Positions 33,419-44,365 of a stretch of DNA of 64,000 nucleotides are shown piece by piece. The position numbers and the translations under genes are program-made. The DNA is from Cloeon dipterum (Eukaryota; Arthropoda; Insecta; Ephemeroptera; Baetidae), in contig NC_088787.1 in NCBI RefSeq assembly GCF_949628265.1, positions 29,564,501 to 29,628,500 on the forward strand. The letters run 5' to 3'. Below the pieces are notes generated by a model. That model was not told where the DNA came from. It ran no database searches and saw only the letters and a program-made list of their open reading frames with translations. Position 1 is the stretch's first letter; each line of letters starts with the position of its first letter.

Positions 33419-34700
33419 ATGAAGTTCCCACCTCTTCGCAAATCCGTCAAAACTATCCCTTTGGATGACTACAGTTCTTCTAAGCTTGTGTTTTTTGACT
33501 TGGAAACAACTGGCTTGGGGGTGGACAGCGAGGAAATCGTCCAGCTGTCAGCTGAAACAGACAGTGAGGCGCTGAACTTCTATGTTAAACCTCGATTCCA
33601 CGGAAGAAATAAACCTGAACATAATTCAACAAATGGTCTCGTCTTCTGTAACGGAAATGTCTATAAGGGCTATTCGGGATTAAATGCAGGCGAAGAGTTG
33701 CCAGCAGTTAATCAATCGGACGCTCTGGAAGAATTTGTTACTTTTTGCGAATCCTTTGAAACTAAGGTGAGTACCTGTCATTTTTACCTTATCAAATAAT
33801 TACTTTAACTACAATTAATGCATTTAATTTTATTAAGCCTATGCAATTCTATATTTATCTAGAATCTCTTCAAAAAAAGTAAAAATAATGTACTTAAATG
33901 ATGAAAAATATGTTCAATAGAATATTAATGAATTTTCCCTTTAGGTAACAATTGTGGCACACAACGCACATTTTGACATGGGATTCCTACGGCACGCCTT
34001 ATTAGAAGATGCACCGCTTCTTGAGCGCTTTGCAAACGCATGCATTGGTTTTTTGGATACCGTCTCAGCCGCCCGCAAATTGTTGCCAAAGTCGGCTCCA
34101 GATGGTCCAAAAAACCATAAACTTTCAACCCTTTTAGAGCATTTCTTAGGAAGTGTGCAGGTAGAGCTGCACGACTCAGCCGTCGACGTTTCGTCACTTC
34201 GTGTGATCTTCCGCGACATGGGCAAAAAAAGTGATTACCAACCGTACACCTTCTTCCTCTCTGATTACTTGCGATACAAGGCTGTATATTCCAATGCAAA
34301 AGGTGTGTATTTGCCTCAGTACAAATTTATAATACCGTTTCTTATTGTTCCACGTTTCAGAATAGTTCAATACTGAAATATTTGATTGCTCTCAATTGAG
34401 CTATTTATCGTGTTTTGAATGCTCTGAATTTATTTACTTTTTGTTTGATTGTAAACATAAAAATCATATTTATCTGTTTTAGAATTGGACCGCGCTTTTA
34501 CTCATTATCAGCTTACATTGCGACCGAACCAGTTTATGCAGTTGGCCAGTGAATTTGACCTCCAGAATCTTGTAGCCTTGGCTAAAAATATGAGCAAGCA
34601 GGAATTTGCAGATGAGGTTAGATCCAAATGTGATCTTCTTTTAGAAAAGACCGTTGTCTCAATATTCGTGGGAATAAATTCAGGCCTCCCCTTACAATAA
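33419..34700 (+). CDS. DEDDh-family 3'-5' exonuclease
   Basis: Small exonuclease of the RNase T/DnaQ superfamily. Exons: 33419-33766, 33945-34302 and 34483-34700 (TAA at 34698), in phase, 307 residues. Motif I FFDLETTG supplies Asp27 and Glu29; motif II AHNAHFDMGFL supplies Asp127; motif III HDSAVD supplies His192 and Asp197, so all five DEDDh residues are present. Such proteins degrade single- or double-stranded nucleic acid from the 3' end using two metal ions. The fold resembles TREX, PolC-epsilon-like and PML-isoform-I exonuclease domains. The C-terminal third (about residues 237-307) is helical-looking and unfamiliar. No signal peptide or membrane segment. The ATG at 33419 follows AAAAAAG and is the first in-frame Met; no upstream acceptor is needed. 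A specific orthologue name cannot be given. Substrate is unknown. Confidence 0.88.
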
Positions 34701-34710
34701 GATCACCATT

Positions 34711-34716
34711 AATAAA
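34711..34716 (+). terminator. Exonuclease gene polyadenylation signal, proximal
   Basis: AATAAA 10 nt after the stop codon. A second AATAAA lies at 34853-34858. Either or both could be used, the proximal one giving a very short 3' UTR. Confidence 0.4.
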
Positions 34717-35652
34717 ACTTTCGGTTGATCGCCTTCTTAGAAGCAATTTATGTTTCGTTCAAATCGATTGACCCTTCCCAAGTGGAATGAACCTTATGTA
34801 TTTTAAATATATCGTTTTTGTTGACAAATTAATTTTGCTTGTTGTTAGCTTAAATAAAAAATGCACCGTTTTCAATTTTGAAGCATTGAAATTTAGGAAG
34901 ATAAATTATAATATTATATGCCATTTTATTTGTTGAAGGGTTGGAGATGAGCTAAATTATGGTAAATATGTGAATTAATTTTTCTTTGAAAATTGAGATG
35001 AAATGGCAATGCTTTATTATATTTTGTGATTTAAGTTTTGGTATAAGGAGCACTATATTATAATTAATTTTTTGTGTGTAACTAAATTTGTAAATATGCG
35101 GGCAGGAATGAAGGAGCTTCACTTTTTGTACCGTTGTATATATACAAATAAATATATGAATGTAAACAATAAATCTGCGTTTTCTTAGACTATTTTGTTT
35201 ATCATTGAACAGCTCCATCTTATTATTGGTGTACGATTGGAGAGGGTAAACATGATTATATTAACAACTCTACTTAATTATTGAAACAAGCGAAACGAAT
35301 GAATCAAAGTCAAGTTTATATTTTGACAGCAATGTAAATAGTGTTTTCAAGCCACACACGTGTACCAAACTGGTCCAGCGGGAGCCAAATAAATTTAACA
35401 TTTCATCAGGTGGAATCGAGTTGTCCGCCTCAACGACGCACGCTTGAGGCCTCTCACATTGAGACGCACAGGCAGCAACTCGATTTGCCCACCTCACTCA
35501 ATTTATCAAAACATTACGAGCGAGAGTGGTAGTGGAATTGATTTAGCCGCAGCGCGAGGAGAGGAAGGGAGCGAGAGCAAGGTGCCGCGCTGCTCCGGCG
35601 CTCGAATGCTCTCAGGTGCATTTTCGCAGGCAGTCACCCATCAGCAGCCAAC
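34717..35652. other. Intergenic and 5' region of CRAL-TRIO gene
   Basis: AT-rich 3' flank of the exonuclease gene, then a GC-richer section (about 35400-35652). The latter leads into the CRAL-TRIO start codon and is its likely promoter and 5' UTR. Open frames overlapping 35341-35656 lack support. Confidence 0.5.
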
Positions 35653-38600
35653 ATGAGCGCTTCCCCGGTGAGTACGAAACGCGATTAGAGTTCGCTGCAC
35701 TTCTCCAGGAGAGAGCGCAGTGTGTGTGTGATTCCGAGTAAAAGGTGCAAGAGTGCAGCGTCCTTTGTTGCTCCGGATGACCTGATTCTTACTGACCACC
35801 GGTGACGTCGCTTGCAAGGTCGGAACCTGCTCTCGACTTTGCAGGCGTCGTCACAGCGTGAATGATAAAATTTTTTATAAAAATTCATGCCTCCTGAGCG
35901 GCTAACGGGTTCTTGCAATTGGCCTACATCTTAATTAATCCCAGTTTTCTTGCCAGTAGCAATCTGCAAATATTTATATCTTAATTAATACTAAATCAAA
36001 ACGTTATTATGACACCTGCTAGAAAAATACCATCACAATTAGTGTAATAGGTCATACTTTCATATATTGTGCGTGAATCATAGAGAGAGCATAATGGCTC
36101 ATTAATCTTGTGTGAAAACAAAGGCGCAGCGAAATTAATTGCCTCTCAAGTGACGGCTTGCCGTTATCATAACTTCCTTTCTTGAATTCGGAAGTACGAA
36201 TAGTTTTGTGTGTTCCTCGATCGCTCCATTAGCGTGCTGCCGCAAAAGAGCAAATTTGCCCTCGTTAAAATCTTCTGTTTGAACGTCAACTCTTTTTACG
36301 ACGCCGCGTAAATATTTATTTGGCATCTCTATAATGAAGTGTGTTTGTTTTGAGAAATGACTATTCTTGCGAAAAATATGCTGATGCGGTCCATCGTCTG
36401 CCGGCCAGAGAGAAAAGCGAAAGTTTCTCGCGGCTGAAGAGGCGAAAGGCAACTGAAAGTCCACGTGCACGTACGCGCCGCGGCGACACTGCGAATTATC
36501 CGCATTAAGGCGCGCTAACGAAGCTCGATTTCTCGACTTTTTGCCGCCGAGAATACGTTGAATAACACTGACGTTCATTTTTATTTCGCTCTGAATATAG
36601 CAGCCCAATAACTATACCTTTCAAAAGAGTCATGGCGAAGTTTATTGCTTTTTTATGACTGAGAAAATTTGTGGGCCAATCCATATCCATAACCACCGAG
36701 TGAAACAGATACATTCTAAAAATTAGATCTGATTAAAGTTGCATTTTAAGCCACTGCCACTTATTTCGCCAATTCAATTACCCTAATTTGTCAACTGCCC
36801 GGAATGCACAGAACCATTTCTATAAAGTTCTGATTATAAATATGAACTAGAAATATTTTATTTAAAGATTTGAGAAAAATTCTTCTCTTCTGTTTTTACA
36901 AAAGAAGACTTTCCCTTCAGGTACTTAGCATAAAAAATTGAAAATTTTAACAATAAATAGAAAAATTGCTTCTGCCTATCCAAAACTAACAATTAAAAAA
37001 ATAGCTTCGCGTGTTTGGATCGTGTGACTCTGTCTTGTTGCGTTATGCCTAAATTGGAATGCATTTAAAATCTCATTTAAAAGATTTTTTTTCCCTTGAC
37101 ACAATAGAAACTTACACACAATATCAGCTGAACTTTCATATCCAGCACGGATTTAAATTCGTTTCAAAGAGTCACTTCGTCATGTCTGCAATCAAAGGTT
37201 TTTGATGCGATGACTTGCAGATCGCGAAAGGATAAATAACTTGCAATTGTGCTGCTGCATCTTGATTTAGAAACTCGACTGCGATTGACACAATAGAATG
37301 CATAAAATAATTTTCACACTTTTAATTAGCAAGTGAGACATCTTTCGAAACGCACGTACATTTTGTAACCGGCGCAGAAAACACTTATTCACCTTGCAGA
37401 AAATTCATGCTTATAATTAAAGCTGTTTGGTTAGTAAATTGGACCACGTGCAATTTTAATGGTTGTTTAGTTTCTAATTCGGCGCTCTCCTAATTTCATG
37501 AGAGTTTCCTTGAAAATTACCACTGAGTAAAAGCTGTGTATTTTGGATAATAACTTCATCTTGACGTAAATCATTAAACAATTGACGGCACTTTTAATAA
37601 TACATATTTTGGACTGTAGCTTGAACCCTTCAGGAAATAATAAAATTACTTGTGTGATGCAATTTATTTTATTTGTGTGATTCAACTATTCGATTGCAAC
37701 AACTTCACCGTAGTACACTTCAATAGAGCTCATTGTAAGTCATAACACAACTTTTGATTCCAGGCGCAGCGTGCAAATAATAATCCATAATAAATGGATA
37801 CGCTAAACATGCGTTGCAATGCTTTCTCTTGACTCTTTTTGAGCAGGGAGCAAGTAAACTTTGATGACAATCCATTTATACCAATCTAACACTCCGCACG
37901 AAATCTTAACACTAGGTTGATTGCCATTGTTGAGCTTCTGCTGTATAATTAAATTTCGTAAGACGGTTTTCTCGGCGGCGGTCACGCTGGTATAACTTCT
38001 AAAAGTTTTATTGCTTCTTCTCAAGAATTAACTGCGTTAACTATATAACCAGAAGCTTTTGTTGGTAGAAACGATTTTTCTTTACGCAAACGCAGCGAAA
38101 AACGCATTCCCAAGTCAAATATTACGTGAAATGATATGTCATTTCAACAGAAGCAACGTTTTTTGTCATTATAACATTTTATATAAGATCTGAACAAAAA
38201 AATACCGATTTATTAATTAAACCTTGGTGTAAAGTTGAAACATCAGCTTGTTAGAATAGAACGTCATTGAATGAGAAAGCTATGAGAAATGACATTTGTG
38301 CAATCAATTAAGCAACACCGTGAATTATAGTAGATGCCGCGTCGAATCACATATACATACTTCCTATGATAATAAATAGTTAATTTATGTTTTGTCATAT
38401 TGATTGTCTACACCCTTGTATCTACTCGAAAAAAAATCAATCTGGATAAAGGCAAGTGAAAAAGACAGAGTTTTATTTTATCCGCACTGGTGAACATTTT
38501 TCTTGATGTCTAAAGCAACATTATAGCGACCAAAATATTTATCATAAACAAATAAATTCCGTATGCGTTTTAAAACAATGTCTAGGAAATTTTAAGCAAC

Positions 38601-41451
38601 ATAATGAGCTCGAAATAATTTAAATAAAGAGATTCACGATACAAAACACCGTCCCTTTCATTTGCTTTTGAGAAAAATGTTCATGAAATATATTGAAATT
38701 TGTTACAAATATTGAAATTCCGGAAATTCCAAAGCTGGAGCCAACTTTTTCATTTTGAGGTGAAGGACATATATTTACTGTATGCTAAAATCCAGTTGAA
38801 AGTTTTCCACGTGTCAGTGTATGCAAGGACGCGAAACCAGTTCGCCATAAGTAGAAGTGTAAAAAATGCAGTCCCGCAAATCTGTTTCACGTGCGGTCGC
38901 TTTAATAATTTTCGGCGCTCACGCCGCTCACGGGCCGCGGTCGCGCGCCTCTGGCTAGACCTAGAAAGTTTTCCTGGCCTGCTTGCTGACTCGACCGCCG
39001 CTGTAATATTACGCGTGTTATCAAATAGCTTGCTCACGTTTCACAACCGAATCAACCAACGCGTTACGCATTTTTGGATCCGTGTGGTGAGCAAGCCAGA
39101 GCGCGGAACCAGCCTTTTTTGCTTAAGTGACAGAATGTGTAATTATATGTGGTTTCCGCAGCAGAAATTGCTGCTTGAATGTTGCAAACACCGGTCTTCA
39201 AATATTTATTGATTTTGTGTAAATAAAAAATGGTGTTATTGTTTTTGCAGGGGAAGCAGAGTCAGAAAATTATACCCTTTCTCCGGGGTCTCAGCAACGA
39301 GTTCCAGCTTGTGCTCAAGAAACACAAGGAAGATGTCCAACATATCCAGAAGTGGATGACCCACCAGAAACACCTACCTACCATATCAGGTGAGTGTCTT
39401 TCAGAGTGGAAAATACATATTAAAAAGTTGATAAGCTATTTTAATTTCAATGTGGCTCTTTTTTATTAATTAATGTTAAGAAAATAAATTGAATAAGAAA
39501 AACTAAAGCAGAATGTTGCAAAAGTGAAGGATTGAAGAAAATAATTATACATATAAGAGATTACTCTGAATAGAGTATCCACCGTTAGAAACGACAGATT
39601 GCGCTCCTTGCTGAGCACATTAAAAAAAATGCAAAAGTGACAAACTCTTTGAACCCCGTTACTCCCCAACCAAAAATTGTGCTAATTTTTCTCAGTTAAA
39701 TGTGCGTAATTTTTATTGCTTATATGCTTTCAAAATAAACATGTCAAATTCAGCTGTTTTGAGCACCAAGGACCATAAAATGTAATTAAAATACGCTTTG
39801 GGATTCTTATATGTATATATGGACAGGAAACAATAAAGCATGCGAAGTTCAATCTAAAAAAAAATTAATTTTGGAATTTCATAAAATTGACTTATTTAAT
39901 TTTCCAGATGAATTTGTGCTGTTGTTTCTGCACAGTTGCGAGTACAGTTTGGAGCGCGCGAAGAACACGATAGAGACTTACTTCACAATAAGGGCTGGAG
40001 TCCCGGAATTCTTTGCCCGAAGAGACCCAAAGACTGCAGACATCAAAAACTCATTAAATGTCGCGTAAGTTCTAAAACTACGTGATTTATAAATATTAAC
40101 ATTTGCAAAAAATACAGGATTTGGTCTAATAATTTTAAACCATCTACAGGGAAATGATCGCGGTACCAAAGTCAACTCCCAGTGGCAACCGGGTGTTGCT
40201 ATATCGGCTCAAGGAGACAGAGCCCAGCAAGGCCAATTTCGTCGAGCTGATGAAAGCCTTCTTCGTGTTCGCCGACTTCAGAATCAGCGAGGATGGCCTC
40301 GCACCTGGCTACATCGTTGTTTTTGACATGAAGGGAGTCTCCATTGGACACCTTACCAGGGTGTCACTGCCGGCGCTAAAAAAGTTCATGGTCTACATTC
40401 AGGTAATTGTTTTTAAGAGTATTTCTGTTGCATTTCAAAAGCTTTGCTTTACAAATCACTGAACCACAATTCCACCTATGCAAATAAGCTTTACATCTAA
40501 AATATCAGTCATGCAATGTTACTGATCAGTGATTGTTCATTAAAACCCAATATCAGAACTTAATACTCTGATAAAAACCTTGAATAACATATTTCTGCAA
40601 CTACTGCCATAGTAAAAATCTTGTGGTATGGAGTTTGTTTGTTAAAAATAAGCAGACAACCTTAAAATTTAAAATTATACATTTCAAATTGCAGGAGGCC
40701 CACCCTGCTCGGTTGAAGGCCATCCACGTTATCCACTGCGTGTCCTTCATGGACAGAGTGATGGCTCTGGTCAAACCCCTCATGAAGAACGAACTGATGG
40801 GACTGGTAAGTTTGTTTTCCCCAAACGCTCATTTGATGAATATTAAAATGTCTCAATCACAGCTTCATCTGCACACGGGTGGTGCTGACAGCATCAAGGA
40901 CATTCCTCAGGAGATTCTGCCTGAAGACTACGGCGGTTCCGCGCCTCCTACTCCTAAGATTCACGGTAAAATCACTCAAAATCCTTTTTTACTTGCTTTT
41001 TTATCATTTTATTGACAACAAATTTCTCCTGCAATATGAAAATGAATAACCAAATTTATCATTGAAAAATCAACAGAACAAAGTTATGATGATGATTTTT
41101 TTGCGGGTATTTAATTGCAATCCTTTTAAGATGTTATAAAATAATTCTTATATTCTATATTTTAGTTTTTAATAGAAAACATGTTTTGGTAAAATTGCAA
41201 TAGGTATTATAAAATTCAGTAGAAAAAGGAATGCCAGCTTGTTTATTCTTTTTCAAATAACGTATTTTTAATTCAGTATATTTGAAATTTTAGAAATGAA
41301 CCGTCTCACCATGGAAAAGGATTACGCTGAGTGGATGAATGCAGAGGAGGCTTTCAGGGCGGATGAGAGCCGCCGAGCCCCTGGAAGCGGAAAAAGCAGC
41401 AGTCAGCTCTTCGGGATGGAAGGTTCCTTCCGGAAACTCTCCATAGATTGA
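35653..41451 (+). CDS. CRAL-TRIO domain protein (alpha-TTP/clavesin-like)
   Basis: Sec14-like lipid-transfer protein of the alpha-tocopherol transfer/retinaldehyde-binding family, which carries small hydrophobic ligands between membranes in the cytosol. Exons: 35653-35667 (five codons, MSASP), 39251-39389, 39908-40064, 40150-40402, 40695-40805, 40863-40965 and 41294-41451 (TGA at 41449). All junctions keep phase; 311 residues. An N-terminal helical CRAL-TRIO-N segment includes FVLLFLHSCEYSLERAKNTI, the familiar helix with R-A-K. The CRAL-TRIO lipid-binding domain spans about 105-260. It contains GYIVVFDMKGVSIGHLTR, then AHPARLKAIHVIH, and ends with the hallmark ILPEDYGG. The C-terminal tail is Ser/Gly-rich and ends FRKLSID. 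No signal peptide. Insects have many paralogues, so the ligand and exact orthologue are not assignable. The first intron is 3.6 kb, large for this window. Confidence 0.93.
35668..39250 (+). other. CRAL-TRIO gene first intron
   Basis: 3.6-kb intron. Two GC-richer patches stand out: about 36180-36560, where the minus strand is open for 157 codons without supporting features, and 38880-39110, which is CG-dense. Either could be an enhancer or alternative promoter. Otherwise AT-rich with nothing recognised. Confidence 0.5.
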
Positions 41452-44275
41452 CTGCCAACGTCAACCAAAACGCATTCACTCTAGATGATACTCCAAAAAT
41501 AGACTCCTATCTACCTTTATAACAGACTGTTAACAGCACTCCAATATGTTTATCTACAAGTCTGCAATTCGTTGTATTTTAATTATTTTTAGCTCAATTT
41601 AAAGATTGTTACGTATTCTAACTGTGTGCTTTTTTAATGTTTTTATGCAGCATTTCTCATTTTCATATTTTATACACCACCAGATAGCATTAGATGGATT
41701 TAATTTTTGTTGATACGTTTACTACCTGAAGTTTCTGTGAAGCAAGCTAAAATTTGTCACAACGGTTCCAAAATAAATTTTCAAGAAGCAAAAGCACACA
41801 ACCTCTTTCAAGTGATTTTAAATAACGGTATTGTTGATATATGCATGTGAATTTAATGCAGCTAATGTATTTTCTGTGTCCATTTTACAATCGATCGTCT
41901 GAGCGCGCGCAGCAGGTTTTTGTGTTTTGTCTCGTGCGATGGAAAATAAAATCAAGCGTGTGTGTGCATACAGCAAAAGAGATTGACTCGTAGACGCGTT
42001 ATTTCCACTCCAATTAATGACACATAAACAAGAGGCGGGCGCGAGCAGACGACCTATTTGTGCTAATGTTCGCGCCGGACAACAACCATGGGCTGTAGGC
42101 TCGGGCAAACTAATAATAATACAAAAGGGCGGACGCGCCACTGCTGCTCACGCGGCGCAACACTCACGACAGTTTTCCTGCGTCGTCAGCCACCGGGAAA
42201 ACACGACCGGCGACAACAGCTGGCGTGCTGCGTCGTTTTCCCCTTCAAACTCGCATTTCTACCTGCCAAGAACACAAAACGATAAAATATTGCTCTACAG
42301 GGTGCGAAAGGCTTAATCATTTTTTTCTGTCCCCTCAAGTTTATTTCTCAAACGCCCAAATTAAAAATAAAAAAATCCTTGACCATGAATTAATTTAGTG
42401 GATTGGTTTGGGCTGAAAGTTTGCCATTCTAAAATCAATTTTTGCTTTAAATGCTATTTAGAAGAAACTAAATAAATAATTTTCGATGTGACATCTGTCA
42501 CGCGTCCAAATTAAAGTGCGTTTTGTCTTTTTACTGTTGCTCTTAGAGGATGAGTACAATAAACCATTTGGCCAAAATGCTCATCTTATCTAAAACACCA
42601 CTCATGTAGAGAGCCAAAGATTATATTTTTGTACCCACTTATTACAGGAAACAAGAGTTTTAACTTATCAACTGTCTAGTCATCACAATCACCCCAGAAG
42701 TTTAGCAAATTATTGCCGCGCTATTTTGCTGCATGAAGTCATCGTCATCAGCTCCTGAAGGTGAAACTACCTAATTAGCACATTGCAGATATTTTGAAGT
42801 AAATATAATCGAGTCTTGCCAAAGTCCCATGAGATTTCTGCAACCTTTTAAATATCTTCATTTGTTGTTACGAAAAAGCATTTTCTGCAAACAAGGACAT
42901 TTAAACGCTAACACTTTATTCAAATAGTATTATAAACCAGGTAAGTACATATATTCCCTCTCATTTTTAAAATAATGATATCGGCAGGAAGTGCTTTATT
43001 TGCCGTGTAAGAAATTAGTGAAAAAATATCAAATAATGTGTAAAATATCTTCATCTGTAAAGAAGGTTTGAACATTTTTCTTATTCTGGAACTAATAACT
43101 AGGGAATTTTAGTCATTTCTTGGAATTCTGATTAAAAAACAGCATGTTAAAATTGACTCTTTGGACCAAAAGCCTTCTGCAGCCGACTATTTTTTGCCGA
43201 AAGTAACAACTTAATCACTAAATGCGGGAGAAACATTGTCTGTTAAAATATCAAAATTTCTCTGTATGTCAATAATCTAACTCTGGTAAAAAATTTTGAC
43301 ACATCAAATTGATCGTGTTTAAAACGGAGAGAACCAAAATACCCTTTGTTTAATTGAAGCAAAATTTCTGCAAAAATTCATGTTTAATCGAATTGATGAT
43401 TTTACGAAATTCAAACTGTCATAATAATCTTTTACATCGAATTTTTGTCAGCAAAAATGACAATTTTTTTCAAAGACCCAGACTATTTTGATAAAAATTG
43501 ACTTACAATTAGGGTTTAATTTTCGCCTGCAAAATAAACTAAGTAAGTTCTTATAAGTCTATCCTCACATCGGCATGTATCTAATTAATGGGTTCGGAAC
43601 ACCTTAATACCTTTTTTTTATCAATTTTTTATATAAGTGAAATCTGGATAACCATTTCAGACATGTAGCCGACACTCTCGAAATATCCGAAATTTATAAT
43701 AAAACCAATATCTCCATGTAAGCTAAACTTGCTTATTTTTGTTTCTCCCGTATACTATATATGCTCTAATTGCCTTTTAAAAAATTGTTTTAAATCGCCA
43801 GAAATTATAAGATTATTATTATTAATAATTTTAAAAATTAAAACCAATTGATTTTGACGTTCGACCTTCCTTAAATTTTAGAACTTTCTGAAAAGCACTC
43901 ACCATGGTGCTGCAGCGGCGTTAAAATAAACCGAGCTGGCGATCTGCACGTCACCGATGCCTCCTCAAGATTGAGCCGCTCGCATTACAGAGGACAGATT
44001 CAATCATCGTCAGCAAACAGGTCACATGAGAGAATAAGAGCGCAAATATAGGGGTCAGCGTAGTTGCGGGTCAGGTAGTACATTGAGGTCGCAGGTGCAA
44101 AGGACTGCAGTCCGTGCGGCCAATGAGAGGTAGCTGAGGCTCTTTGTTGTTGTCGTGTGCTTATCTGACGGACGACACGTTGCTCAACGGCCCATGTCGA
44201 GTACGCGACGGAGCTCTCGCGGCGGCGACGACTCTGTTCGTTCCCTCTTTTCGTCGTCGGCCTTGCCACTGAACT
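41452..44275. other. Intergenic, CRAL-TRIO gene to RIM-BP
   Basis: Contains the CRAL-TRIO 3' UTR, a CG-richer patch at 41880-42250 of unknown role, about 1.6 kb of AT-rich sequence, and then the CG-rich probable promoter of RIM-BP from about 43900. Open frames at 41818-42316 are not supported as genes. Confidence 0.5.
41772..41777 (+). terminator. CRAL-TRIO gene polyadenylation signal (AATAAA)
   Basis: Canonical AATAAA about 320 nt downstream of the CRAL-TRIO stop codon. Confidence 0.5.
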
Positions 44276-44365
44276 ATGCGCCTCAACGCCAGCCTCAGTC
44301 AGCAATCGGACGCTGGACAAAAGACACACGCGCGTCGACACCAAACCGAACCGAAACGAACGCAC
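43900..44365 (+). promoter_or_regulatory. Probable RIM-BP promoter and 5' UTR
   Basis: CG-rich sequence in an AT-rich setting, directly upstream of the first coding exon. An in-frame ATG at 44276 would add 30 residues to the N-terminus, but the composition there (many Gln, His, Arg, Thr) looks like UTR, so the ATG at 44366 is preferred. Confidence 0.45.

Noticed and set aside
36135..36608. 157-codon minus-strand frame in the CRAL-TRIO intron
   Set aside because: No recognisable domain, no promoter or polyadenylation context. Kept only as a GC-richer, possibly regulatory patch.
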